Below, in pieces: positions 20,527-30,314 of a stretch of DNA of 64,000 bases (the stretch's first letter is position 1; each line of letters begins with the position of its first letter). The notes beneath the pieces were generated by a model. The model searched no databases and was not told the DNA's origin. It saw only the letters and a list, made by a program, of their open reading frames with translations. Source of the DNA: Corbicula japonica (taxonomy: Eukaryota; Mollusca; Bivalvia; Venerida; Cyrenidae); assembly GCA_038501625.1 (NCBI GenBank), contig JAZAYU010000005.1:8308001-8372000 (forward strand), read 5' to 3'. The translations under genes were made by a program, and so were the position numbers.

Positions 20527-20678
20527 CTGGGCTGAAGGTTATAAAGCTGAGATCGGAAACCAGTCTCAAATCTCAAGCATTTGATTGGCTGAAATGGCGA
20601 CTGGTCGCCATTTCAGCCAATCAGATGCTTGAGATTTGAGACTGGTTTCCATGCTCAGTTTTATAATTTTGAGCGCTG
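20527..20678. mobile_element. FB foldback element, copy 4
   Basis: Complete. CTGGGCTGAAGGTTATAAAG at the left, GGCGAC-TG-GTCGCC at the centre, and a decayed right end ATAATTTTGAGCGCTG. Confidence 0.93.
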
Positions 20679-20710
20679 TTCTTGTAGTCTGACAACGCCT
20701 TCGTGCAATA

Positions 20711-20770
20711 TGATAATCTTCAAATACACAAACTGGAATTTTCTTTCTCCAAAAGCTGCAATTAAACATT
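20711..20770 (+). repeat. 60-bp direct repeat flanking a foldback cluster, left copy
   Basis: TGATAATCTTCAAATACACA to GCAATTAAACATT recurs at 21545-21604 with a few changes. Confidence 0.9.
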
Positions 20771-20939
20771 AGAAGTCGCCCTCAATTTATAGTCATGCAC
20801 ATGCGCAGTTAAAAATATATTGATCTATTTTGCTCATTTTATAATAGAAAATAGAAAGGAGTTCTTTTGAAATAAATCGCTGAGGCATTTGAATTTTCAT
20901 AGCTTTTGATTGGTTACAATTGTAGGGCGACTTCTAAAT
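20769..20939. mobile_element. P-family TIR element, copy 1
   Basis: TTAGAAGTCGCCCT and AGGGCGACTTCTAA are a perfect 14-bp TIR. The inside has GCACATGCGCAGTTAAAAAT, AATCGCTGAGGCATTTGAA and TTTTCATAGCTT. Copy 2 is at 21225-21387. Confidence 0.88.
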
Positions 20940-21111
20940 TAAGTTTGTTTTGTCTTTTTATATTTTATACATCATTATAAACATTTATTGTGGCCATTCT
21001 AATTTCTATCATACTGCATTGCAAGAGATGTCTGCATTATCAGTTCAGAGAGGAATTTAGATTGGCCAAAGATTAAAAGTTGGAAAATAAAACAAAATAC
21101 TTCATCGCCTG

Positions 21112-21218
21112 TATAAGACAGAGTCTATTAAGACATTTCTACAGAAAATAGAAGCTGGAATGAGCGCAGCAAGTGCAGGCTTCTATTTTCTATAGAAACG
21201 TCTTAATAGACTCTATCC
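21112..21218. mobile_element. O-family foldback, copy 1
   Basis: GAGTCTATTAAGAC..CTACAGAAAATAGAAGC and the inverted GCTTCTATTTTCTATAG..GTCTTAATAGACTC give ~38-bp arms around a ~20-nt loop. Confidence 0.9.
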
Positions 21219-21224
21219 AAATTA

Positions 21225-21387
21225 GGAGTTGCCTTACATTTGTAGCCTTGCACATGTGCAGTTGAAAATAGATCAATCTACATTTTCAATGTAAAATAAA
21301 AAATAAAAATTTCTATTGAAATCAGTCGCTGAGGAATTTGAATTTTCACAGCTTCTGATTTGCTACAAATGTAGGGCGACTTCTAAG
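21225..21387. mobile_element. P-family TIR element, copy 2
   Basis: Left end is decayed (TTAGGAGTTGCCTTAC); right end is intact (GTAGGGCGACTTCTAA). The body shares GCACATGTGCAGTTGAAAAT and AGTCGCTGAGGAATTTGAA with copy 1. Confidence 0.85.
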
Positions 21388-21394
21388 TAGAATA

Positions 21395-21492
21395 GAGTCT
21401 ATTTAGACGTTACTATAGAAAATAGAATCCTGCACTCGCTGCGCTTGTTTTGGCTTCTATTTTCCATAGAAACGACTAAATAGACTCTATCC
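21395..21492. mobile_element. O-family foldback, copy 2
   Basis: GATAGAGTCTATTTAGACG-type arms (left ATAGAGTCTATTTAGACG, right CGACTAAATAGACTCTAT) with TATAGAAAATAGAA / TTCTATTTTCCATA inside and the loop CACTCGCTGCGC. Confidence 0.9.
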
Positions 21493-21544
21493 TATACATA
21501 GACTTAATATTAGCAAGTCAACCAGACAATGAACCTCATACATG

Positions 21545-21604
21545 TGATAATCTTCAAATACACAAACTGGAATTGTTCTTCTCCAGAAGCTGCAATTAAA
21601 CATT
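21545..21604 (+). repeat. 60-bp direct repeat flanking a foldback cluster, right copy
   Basis: Partner of 20711-20770. The P-O-P-O cluster lies between the two copies. Confidence 0.9.
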
Positions 21605-21788
21605 AAAACTTGATATTTTACAGAATACAAAGTACAATGACTCCGCTATTATTTCATAAGACTAAAAGGTGTTTTAATGATTCCTAAAAGGAAAACAATA
21701 GGAACATTAGAGGAGTTCAGAGAAATGTACTTGTAAGTTCTACTATTGAATTATTTCCATCTAGAAAGAGCTTTTTATATCTAGAATT

Positions 21789-22084
21789 TTAACCTTTTAT
21801 TCCATATATACATGTATGAACAGTGTAGATCCAGATCAGCGTACAATTCTGTGCTGTCTGATCAGGATCTGCACTTTTCTCTTTGTGGTCACAAATAACC
21901 TATTTAATAAAAAATCGGACAGTGCAGATCCTGATCAGATGTTTGCTTTAGATTTATTTGATTATTTCTGACCAAGATGCGACCAGTGCAGATACTGGTC
22001 AGACAGCAAGGATGTGCTTGCTGGTTTGGATCTACACCGGTGGCAAACATGTAAAAATGTGTATTTATCGAGTAAAGGGTTTAA
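21789..22084. mobile_element. DH element with internal rearrangement
   Basis: Begins TTAACCTTTTATTCCATA and ends AGTAAAGGGTTTAA. Left hairpin, spacer, a partial hairpin (CAGTGCAGATCCTGATCAGA), then a second TTATTTCTGACCAAGATGCG spacer and another hairpin. An extra spacer-plus-half unit explains the ~296-bp length. Confidence 0.85.
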
Positions 22085-23127
22085 CTATGGTTATTTGAGG
22101 TTCAGGACCCTTTTCAAGGTCATTAAAGCAAGTTGTCAGCATATGTCTATCCTTAGATCCTATTGAATGGTCTGATGGAAGATCAAGCACAATGTGGAAC
22201 ATTTGTGTGTTAAAAGATACAAATTCTCAAAAATTCGCTAAATTGACACTTTTCAAAAGGGTAATTTTTATGAAAAATGAAAACAAATGATCTGAACTGT
22301 TGTACCAAATACAGCAATTCAATTTCTCAGTATTTATGACAATTCTTTGGAATTATTTATTACAATGTTTTGTCTGGAAATGGGTTATTTTACTGTAACA
22401 AATTGATATGGATTCCATCTCCGAAATAATTGGCTTTGCAGACGACACATACTGGGCAATAGTTGATTTTCCTACAAAAAATGAAATAATAATTTTTGTT
22501 TAACATTGGGAGCATAGGTGGCATTTCTGTAAATTACTAAGCTATGTTTTTTTAAGAATGTTACTGGTAACAAGAAAAGTATAACATAAAAATATGTTAT
22601 ACGTGGATAACATTGAATGGAAATGGAGAAAGGAAGACATGTATCTCATTTTCCTAAGTCACAAATGTGAATAAAACAGTTATGAAATATTTTTGTATTA
22701 ATTGTGTTAATTGATTATATGCCTATAGCAAAGCATGTTGAATGCCATCTTCACAAACCATTGGGGTCACGCGAAATCGCTACTATGCATTACCTGACTG
22801 AACATACATAGAATCGTGACTTAGCTATTTTAATAATATTTTGTTTATACATAAAGATAAAATTTTATCATAGAACACCCATGACATAATTCAATGATAA
22901 AACTCCACATACTCGAGCAAACATAAAAAATACATTGAAATCTCCCCTCTTTAGCATAATATTAAATTTTGGTAACCACATTCATTGAGGCCAGAAACCA
23001 ATCGCTGGTACTTCACTTTCGCTTAAATCCTCAATATGAAGCATGACCCGCTGGTACTTATCTTTTACTGAAAACCTCTATATGAAGCCAGACCCATTAT
23101 CTTTTGGGTTGGAATAGGTGTACGTGG
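22085..23127. other. No recognisable feature
   Basis: About 1 kb of AT-rich DNA. The CCAGACCCATT/ATGACCCGCTGGTACTT area near 23000-23100 has a short imprecise repeat (CGCTGGTACTT twice). Confidence 0.45.
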
Positions 23128-24045
23128 TACACTGCAACTCCGTTATATCGCGATCCGTTATATCACGATATCCAATATATCGGGCTTGGTCCTTGGATCC
23201 CAAATTTTTTTTGTACATTTACAATATATATGTTTGTTTATTCTTCGTGGGTGGTAAAAAAGATCAAATGATTAAATCAACCTTGGCGACAAATGCATGA
23301 AACGCACGCTTTTTCCGTGTCGTATTACGTCATTATCCACGAAGGCTGGTTTATAACATTTTGTATGCAGGGATTTAAGAGGCAATGTACACGTTCACCA
23401 ACAGATACAATTTAACATCAAACGTATGAAAATAAATGAAAGTTTTTTTTTTATAATTCTGTTGCTTCTAAGTTGACTTGAAACCCCCTTTGTGACGAAC
23501 AATAGGTGCGAAAAACACCAATCTGATACTGTACTGGCAGAATTTTGATTACGAGACAAACCGCAAATTAGCGATAATTAATGCAAGTTGCTACCATAAT
23601 AGACATGAGCAGGAAACGTCAAAACAGTTTGTTGTTTTGACATTACCTGCTCATCGACAAATCAAGCTAGTAAACGCAAACATCGCCGACCATGACCGAC
23701 CAACAGATCGTCGATCAGTTGAAAGTACCGAAAACAATAATACACTACCGTTGGAAATTGATGTCGGCGATCTTTGTTTTGTACATTAATTAATTTCTTT
23801 TTATTAAAAATAAATCTTAATAAATTATATAAAAAGTTGTTTTAAAACATTTGTCCACTCCCTGATGTACCCGTAGATTTCACGGCGTGTTAATTACGCA
23901 ACACCGCGATATACATGCATCTGACAGCAAAAACAAATGAATTCTCCTTGTTTTAGCGCGACTATTTACTTATATCGCGCTCCGTTTATATCGCGGTTGG
24001 CGGGCTTGGACCCCGAGGTCCGCGATATATTGGAGTTGCACTGTA
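23128..24045. mobile_element. Pogo/Tigger-like TIR element (918 bp)
   Basis: Left TACACTGCAACTCCGTTATA-TCGCG and the inverted right end TACAGTGCAACTCCAATATA-TCGCG match at about 22 of 25 positions, with TA at both termini. Secondary repeats of ATATCGCG/CGATATC words extend each end. The interior has a hairpin (23603-23653) but no transposase frame. TA duplication and TACAGTG ends suggest the pogo/Tigger branch of Tc1/mariner (inference). Confidence 0.8.
23603..23653. repeat. Hairpin inside the pogo-like element
   Basis: ATGAGCAGG..GTCAAAACAG pairs with GTTTTGAC..CCTGCTCAT across a short loop, with a small internal bulge. Confidence 0.8.
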
Positions 24046-24235
24046 ATGGTCATCTAGTAATAGTTAACTAGTACTGATAAGTTATGACCCTATAATTCGT
24101 CCGGAAAATGTGTATCTATAGTGATATAGCATAATCTTATGCTGCAGTGAACACTGCATGTCCTAGTGCCAATCATGGACCATCCCAGTTCTAGTTAATT
24201 TCATGATCCCTTGAAAATTTTGATAGCATGAAAAT

Positions 24236-24387
24236 CAGTGCCCAAGGTTATTTAACTGAGCATGGAAACCAGTCTCAAATCTCAAGTATCAGATTGGCTG
24301 AAATAGCGACTGGTCTCTTATCTCAAGCATCTGATTGGCTGAAATGGTGACTGGTTTCCAATCTCAGTTTTATAACCTTCAGCCCAG
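24236..24387. mobile_element. FB foldback element, copy 5
   Basis: Reverse polarity: CAGTGCCCAAGGTTATTTAA at the left and ACCTTCAGCCCAG at the right. The centre is disturbed: after GCGACTGGTCTC comes a second left-type arm segment (CAAGCATCTGATTGGCTGAA). Confidence 0.88.
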
Positions 24388-24517
24388 ATACTGTTAATGG
24401 ATTGAATGCTGACAGTTTTCAATTTTTAAGTGTTCATTGGTTTATGTTAATATGGGTATCAACTCAAATAGTTTTATGATATTGTGTGATGTTGGGAAAA
24501 TATATACTTGTATATTA

Positions 24518-25200
24518 TTAGCTAGACTATTGGAAGACCTTGCAAAAGATTGTTTCTTGGGTCACTGGGGTCAAGGTCACTGTTACTTATAATAGAAATT
24601 CCTTCTCTGGACAAAAACTTCAGATTAATTCTATCTATCACCACCAAATTTAATATGTACAGTAGTTAGTCTGTGACCTTGCTCTGGATTATATTTGGTG
24701 TCACTGGGGTCAAGGTCAGAATTACTTACTACAAATAGAAATTCCTTGTCTGGACAGTAAATTGATACTGGTTTGAGCTATCATCACCAAACTTAGTATG
24801 TAGGTAGCCTGTGTTGAAACATTGCATTGTGTTGTATTTGGGGTCAAGGTCACTGTTAAACATCAACACTGAAATAGCATATAAGAACAATAAGTTACAC
24901 TAGTTTGAGCTATCATCACCAAACTTTGCATGTAGGTAGCCTGTGTTAAGACCTTGCATGGAATTATATTCCTTGGTCAGTAGGATCAAGGTCATGGTCA
25001 CCATGAGTAAAAAGGTCAATGTCACTTTAACTACAAACAAAAATATTTTATCCAGACCATAGGTAGACACTGGATTGAGATATTCTCAGCAAACTTGGTG
25101 TGTAGGTAACCATTGTTGAGACTTTGCTTGAGATTGTATTATGGCACTGGGACCAAGGTCATGGTCACAATGTCTTAAAATAGAAATTGTTTCCATATGG
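24518..25200 (+). mobile_element. Helentron-like E family, 5' end with tandem core
   Basis: TTAGCTAGACTATTGGAAGA is a decayed TTAGCTCGACTATTCGAAGA. Four or so ~130-bp units follow, each with TCACTGGGGTCAAGGTCA, AATAGAAATTCCTT and GAGCTATCATCACCAAACTT. The 3' end is lost; DH sequence follows at 25203. Confidence 0.75.
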
Positions 25201-25202
25201 CC

Positions 25203-25351
25203 TGTAAGTGCCATCTGATCAGGATCTTTACTGATTGCTTTTAGATTCATTAGGTTATTTTTGACCAAGTAGCGAACAGTTAAAATCCAGATCAGATGGC
25301 ACTGATGACACTGATCTACACTGTTTGCCCTTATAAGGAGAAAAGGGTTAA
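25203..25351 (+). mobile_element. DH element, truncated
   Basis: GTGCCATCTGATCAGGATCT, spacer TTAGGTTATTTTTGACCAAG, GAACAGTTAAAATCC and the end GGAGAAAAGGGTTAA. The left terminus is missing. Confidence 0.85.
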
Positions 25352-25420
25352 AATCAACTGGTATGGTCATGTTTTGGTTTAAACAGTATTTATTTCAAAT
25401 AAAAATACATATTTATTGTG

Positions 25421-25860
25421 CAGAGCTCCAGATAACATGTGTATCTGTGTAAAAACGCTTTGAAATTTGAAGAAAACATAATGAAAATTAAAGCAGAGCG
25501 TACAGATACACACTTATAATATCATGTGCACAGTTTTGTTCTATTAATGTGCATAGTGTTTGATTAAATAGCTTATAATGAATCAAGGCAGCCATTTTAC
25601 TGAATTTAAACCCAAATTAAAAATGGCACCCTATTGTATCGTAGGCTCTTAACCTCGAAAGAAACAATCCTCAACAGGCAACACTATCTTAAAATATGTT
25701 ACCAGAGATGAAACAAAAGATGCAAATTGTAAGGGTGTTTCTTAGAAAATACCTTCTACAAAATCTTGAATACCCTTTCTGGAAAAATGTCAAGGGATAC
25801 CCTTTGGAAAAAATATGAAGTGATAAATACCCTTCACAATTAAAAATTATCTGGACCTCT
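25421..25860. mobile_element. hAT-like non-autonomous element (W) with 8-bp TSD
   Basis: Flanked by TTATTGTG at 25413-25420 and again at 25861-25868. The ends CAGAGCTCCAGATAA and TTATCTGGACCTCT are inverted repeats with one mismatch. An 8-bp duplication and a CAGAG start fit hAT. Near the left is a further hairpin (GTGTATCTGT..ACAGATACAC, 25440-25517). No transposase frame. Confidence 0.85.
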
Positions 25861-25868
25861 TTATTGTG

Positions 25869-26793
25869 ATATAACATACAAAAGCCACTATATATATATA
25901 TTTTAGAGGATGAGAAAACAATATATCAAATGATATCTTGTACTGGTATTAATTCTTCTCCCCACAGACATAATGTAAGCATCATGTGATCTCTTATCAT
26001 ATTGAAAAATATAAAAACTGTATTAATTTTTTTTAAAGCGTATAAAAATTTGCATCGCAATTCATAAAAAATTCTAATGCATTTTTCACCCACCTCTGTT
26101 TATGGCTAGGGGATTGTATAATAACTTCAACTAAAAATGTTTTGAGTTGTAATTATTGTTATTTAATTATGTTAAACTTGTTGCAAAACAGATGGAAACA
26201 TTACAGAACAACAAACATGACTATTGGAAGGAGCAGCCTAGTCTCGTGTTCCACAAGGGCACGTGTTAGGACTTTTTTATCAATTAATGCATTGTTTTAC
26301 ATTAAAGTTCATAATTATGTTATTTTCTTGAGAAGTTGACATTAGGATGTTAAACTCTTACTTAACTCTATAGTCTCCTACGCAAACAGTGCCGTAAAAA
26401 TAAAACATAGATCATTACCAACACTAATTTCACTAATGGTTTGACAGATACTGTAAAAACTGTATGAAAATGACTTAAAATGACTAGAAATTGCAAATTG
26501 TAAATTAATTTTTTATGCCTATTTTGAAGGATGAAATACTTATGACATTGTAGCATGCGAGTGTTCTTGGTTTTGAAGCGATTTACCATCTGTTTGCATG
26601 TTCGAAGGCAAAACCCAGACTGTTAATGTACGTTTTTTTAACTTTATGTAGCCTGATCTTTAAATATAAGCAAAAACCTCTTCATCTTACAAGAAACCAT
26701 TTTAAAATATTGATAAAAACACAACATGCTAAATCGAACTTATAATTATGTTACATAATCTTATAAGTTACATAGATTTTAGTTAACATAGAT
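25869..26793. other. No recognisable feature
   Basis: AT-rich, with a short (TA)n run near 25892 and no repeat family seen. Confidence 0.45.
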
Positions 26794-26973
26794 AAACCCT
26801 TCAACATTTTACTCCATATATACGTGTTGTAACTTATGTGCAACCAGTGTAGATCCAGATCAGCTGGCACATCTGCACCAACTGATCTGGATCTACACTG
26901 TTTGCATCTTGCTTGGAAAAAATCTAATAAAAAAAACAATAACAGTGTTGATCCTTATCAGATGGCACAGGTG
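26794..26973. mobile_element. DH element, diverged
   Basis: AAACCCTTCAACATTTTACT, one complete hairpin (CAGTGTAGATCCAGATCAGC / CTGATCTGGATCTACACTG), then a shortened second unit, AGTGTTGATCCTTATCAGAT. Confidence 0.85.
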
Positions 26974-26984
26974 TCCTTATATAT

Positions 26985-27560
26985 CTCCAAAATGGCTTGG
27001 TTTATTTTATAGAAACTTTACAGGAATGTTTGTCACCAAGCCTAGTTGTGCAGATGGTCAGGATTTTCCCCTCTATTTATACTGGCAGAGTAATGGGCAC
27101 TTAATTATTTTTTTTTAATCTTCTATATTAAAACAGTGTCCACTCTTTTTCTCTGAAACCACATGAGGGATTTCATTGAAATGTGCATTAAGTTAAGAGT
27201 TTCTGATAATTTATTTGGCAGAGTTATGGGCCCTTAGTCATTTTTTACTGTTAGTTCTATATAAAAATAAACATGTCAATGATGCAACTACAAAACCTTG
27301 GTGGATTTCATTGAAACTTTACAGGAATGTTTGCCACAAATCTTTGTTGTGCGTATCAGGAGTTTCCACTCAGTTTTTCTTTTGGCAGAGTGATGGACCC
27401 TTATTAATATATTTAAATTTTGACCACACCTCATTGCAAAAACTGCTTTGGGGATTTTATTGAAACCTTACAGGGAGGTTTTTCACCAAGCCTAGTTGTT
27501 CATCTCTCACATCATTCCATATCATCACCCACATCATAGGTGATAAGGTCCATAACTTTT
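26985..27560 (+). repeat. ~170-bp degenerate tandem block
   Basis: Three units with GAAAC(C/T)TTACAGG, TTTGTCACCAAGCCTAGTTG and TGGCAGAGTNATGGGC. The same motifs appear at 33960-34235 downstream of a TTTTTATGCCCCC start, so this is probably the body of a G-type element that has lost its 5' end. Confidence 0.75.
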
Positions 27561-27671
27561 CACAATTATTTTTCCAGGAAAATCTCATTTCAACTTAGAA
27601 TTTTCTTTTAAACTCTAATATTTTAATATAACTTTGATTTGATTGGACTTCAAATGATCCTTATCTTCCAC

Positions 27672-27823
27672 CTGAGCTGAAGGTTATAAAGCTGAGATTG
27701 GAAACCAGTCTCAAATCTCAAGCATCTGATTGGCTGAAATGGCGACTGGTCGCCATTTCAGCCAATCAGATGCTTGAGATTTGAGACTGGTTTCCGTGCT
27801 CAGTTTTATAACCTTGGGCACTG
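27672..27823. mobile_element. FB foldback element, copy 6
   Basis: Complete and close to the consensus, with CTGAGCTGAAGGTTATAAAG at the left and AACCTTGGGCACTG at the right. Confidence 0.95.
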
Positions 27824-27835
27824 ATATGTGGTAAG

Positions 27836-28150
27836 GTTCATCTCTTTTTCACAAGCATATTCATTTTCATATGTATACCAATTTGATTTCAAAGCTTCTG
27901 TTGTATTATTAAATTTCGCCGGGATCAAATTTCGCGCAAATGAAATAATTGAAATTTTTGCGAGGGCTTAAATTGGCGGATTTGTATTATTTTTACAAGA
28001 CTGGATATTCAATGATTTGATTTCACTGGGATTTTGATTTCGTGCACTTTCCCTAGCGCGTAATAAGCGAAAATAAAACCACTGCGAAATATAATGATAC
28101 AACAGTACATTTTGGAGGCATATGTCAATTTGAATTGACAGCTCTAGTTC
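27836..28150 (+). repeat. S-family repeat split by an H element
   Basis: GGTTCATCTCTTTTTCACAA, GCATATTCATTTTCATATG and TTTGATTTCAAAGCTTC stop at ~27896. They resume at 28108 with ATTTTGGAGGCATATGTCAA and TTGACAGCTCTAGTT. Uninterrupted relatives are at 35800-35935 and 37500-38000. Confidence 0.8.
27897..28107. mobile_element. H-family MITE, copy 3, nested in S
   Basis: CTGTTGTATTATTAAATTTC and the inverted GAAATATAATGATACAACAG are the TIRs. Inside are GCGCAAATGAAATAATT and GAGGGCTTAAATT. Confidence 0.85.
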
Positions 28151-28371
28151 TGGTTAATTTTGAAAAAGGCAATCTTAAAATTTCCATCATTGTCCATGAA
28201 TACCTGCTCAGTTGTGTCTTAAATATGTGCTATATTGTGGTTAGATATCAAAAATGGAGGCTGTGGTCAAGACACTTCATAGAAATGATGTTTTGTCTGG
28301 TTTTTCATGTGCTTGAGTTTGTACCAGTAGACTTTAATAACTGTGAACATTCTATGAACTCTATAAACTCT

Positions 28372-28580
28372 ATAAACTGTAAAATTTCTTTTAAATGCCT
28401 ACAGGGACGTTACATTATCTAAAGGGGGGGTGCTTATTATTTATGTTCATTATTTTTATTTTAATATTATATTTTGAAGGATATTGGGTATTGAGTATAG
28501 AATAATACATTTTTCCCTAAAAAATAAACATAGGGAAATTTTTATTAGGGGAGGGGAGTTTATTAGGAATTTTATATTAT
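28372..28580. mobile_element. J-family MITE, copy 2
   Basis: Shares AAACTGTAAAA at the left, CAGGGACGTTACATTATCT, TTTTTCCCTAAAAAATAA and TTTATTAGGGG-type sequence with 6082-6280. The right end is decayed. Confidence 0.55.
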
Positions 28581-28619
28581 TTACTATCATTAAAACTCAT
28601 CTTTATATTTTTGAAATGG

Positions 28620-28795
28620 CATGCTCAGGGGTGGATTCAAAGGGTATTCAGTGGGGTTGCTCGAACCCCCTTTTAGATCAGAAGTATTTAATTTTCCTTT
28701 GGATTTTGGATAGAAAGTTGAAAATTATCATGTGACTACCCTTAGTTTGCCTCAAACCAATTCACTTAAAAAAAATGGGTCAAATTTGGTCCTGC
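28620..28795 (+). repeat. T-family dispersed repeat, copy 3
   Basis: AGGGGTGGATTCAAAGGG, GGGGTTGCTCGAACCCCC, GTATTTAATTTTCCTTT and AAAATTATCATGTGACTACC follow the order of copies 1 and 2. Confidence 0.65.
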
Positions 28796-28909
28796 ACAAG
28801 GAGTATCCAAGTAAAAGTGTTATATATGGACTTGCTAGTTTAACAAGTTTGCTTAAGTGCTACAAAATCATCTTATTTTACATGGGATTAATTTCTGCAT
28901 ACAGTGAAA

Positions 28910-29080
28910 ACAATATTAAGACCACTTTTGAGGCTGGGCTAAAGTGATCTTTATGGTGGGGTGAACCTAATTTTGGCGTGGAGAGTAGTGCAAAACTGTA
29001 AAAAGGGACTTGGAAATGGTAGCTTTATTATTGGGGAGGTTTTAATTTCCGGGTGGATATAATGTGGGGTTTCACTGTAT
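28910..29080. mobile_element. I-family MITE, copy 1
   Basis: TACAGTGAAAAC at the left and GGGTTTCACTGTA at the right. Inside are ATTAAGACCAC, ATAGTGCAAAACTGTAAA-like GTAGTGCAAAACTGTAAA, and a repeated GGTTTTAATTTCCGGGTGG block. TA ends suggest a Tc1/mariner-type MITE. Confidence 0.8.
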
Positions 29081-29303
29081 TTCATATTAAAGTGCAAACT
29101 AAAACTTTGAGCGGAAATTTAAACAAGGTATTGTTACATCATAAATATAATTAAATTAATTTATGACTTGTTTGAACTGTCTTGGATACTCTGTAAAAAA
29201 AATTATTCCTCCAATTAGGTTTAATGATATTAGAGTACATCTGTACTATTTCATCTACTTGTAATTCTTGATTTCAGTGTACTAGATCTGTTATTCATAA
29301 TTT

Positions 29304-29695
29304 CAATCTCACTAAAGTCAGATCTAACAAAATGTTAGATCTGATGACAGCCCGCAGATACCGTGTGTATGTTATAGCGGTTTCCCCGATTACTATTTTT
29401 AGAAATTTTCAATACAGGAAGCATGATTTATAACGCTCGCAAAATGATCTGAAGATGTCATTACATTAGAAATGAATGTAATACTACACAAGCACATATA
29501 TCTTCAGTGAAATGTGTCTTACATAGGCTGTCAACACTTCCCATGGTTTTAAATACTATGTCTACTTTCACTTTTGCGATTTTGTAGGCGACAATCTGAT
29601 TGGTTCAAAGGGTTAGTGATAAAAGCACGTTTTAGTTACTCGTCATCAGATCCTGATAGCGTAGCAGTTTTCAGGAGATGATTTTAATCAGATTG
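29304..29695 (+). mobile_element. R element, copy 1, with 9-bp TSD
   Basis: Flanked by TCATAATTT at 29295-29303 and 29696-29704. Ends are CAATCTCACTAAAGTC and TTTTAATCAGATTG, with a short CAATCT/AGATTG TIR. Inside are the palindrome AGATCTAACAAAATGTTAGA-TCT and CCAATCAGATTGTCGCC-type sequence. A second copy lies inverted at 37598-37970. TSD length fits MULE-like or another 8-10-bp-TSD superfamily. No ORF. Confidence 0.88.
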
Positions 29696-29704
29696 TCATA
29701 ATTT

Positions 29705-29950
29705 GTAAATGAAATCTTTAGAAACATCCATCATAAGGTAACAAAAAATACAGTTTCAGGATTATTCCTGAATTGAGGATTCTGTGTGTTTAAAAATGGT
29801 TGATTTTTAACCAGCGAAGCTGGTTTTACTAATCACAATTCTGAAATCGGTATCAAACCAACTTGCAAAAGGCGATTTACGCATTTCAGAGAAATCAGAG
29901 TAAGTAAAGTAGTCCCCAAGTTTCCTGTTACGTGTTAAAGTTGGTATTAT
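29705..29950. other. No recognisable feature
   Basis: Short spacer. GGATTCTGTGTGTTTAAAAA and TGGTTGATTTTT near 29778 match, inverted, sequence near 58770-58800. Confidence 0.5.
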
Positions 29951-29956
29951 CTACGT

Positions 29957-30260
29957 CATGTTGATAGGACAAAACCTGTGCGGTGCATCAATGGTAAATG
30001 TAAAATCTTTGCGGTTCATATTTCTAGGACTTGATCAGTGCGGTGCAACAATGGTCAAACATTGTCCGTGTCCGCGATTTTTCACTCACCAAGATATCGT
30101 TGGGTTTATTCCATACCTCCGTGTCCGTCCGACGTGGAACGGACACGGAGGTTACTTTGATATGGGTCGCACAAAAATGCGGTCCAATTAGCGGACGATA
30201 TAGAATATCGTTGAAAAGTGCGGACGACAAAAACAAAGAAGGAGCGTCATTTTTCGTGTA
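29957..30260. repeat. Small repeat/hairpin region with higher GC
   Basis: Two imperfect copies of GATAGGAC..TGTGCGGTGCATCAATGG / CTAGGACTTGATCAGTGCGG lie at 29963 and 30026. A strong hairpin follows at 30114-30153, then GCGGACGATATAGAATATCG and GCGGACGAC. Open frames of 70-77 codons overlap on three frames and have no recognisable domain. Confidence 0.6.
30114..30153. repeat. GC-rich perfect hairpin
   Basis: ACCTCCGTGTCCGT and ACGGACACGGAGGT are perfect 14-bp arms around a short loop (CCGACGTGGA). Confidence 0.92.
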
Positions 30261-30314
30261 AATTATGTCTTTGGGATGTCAGTACACAGATTTCACTATT
30301 ACAATTTCTTGCCT

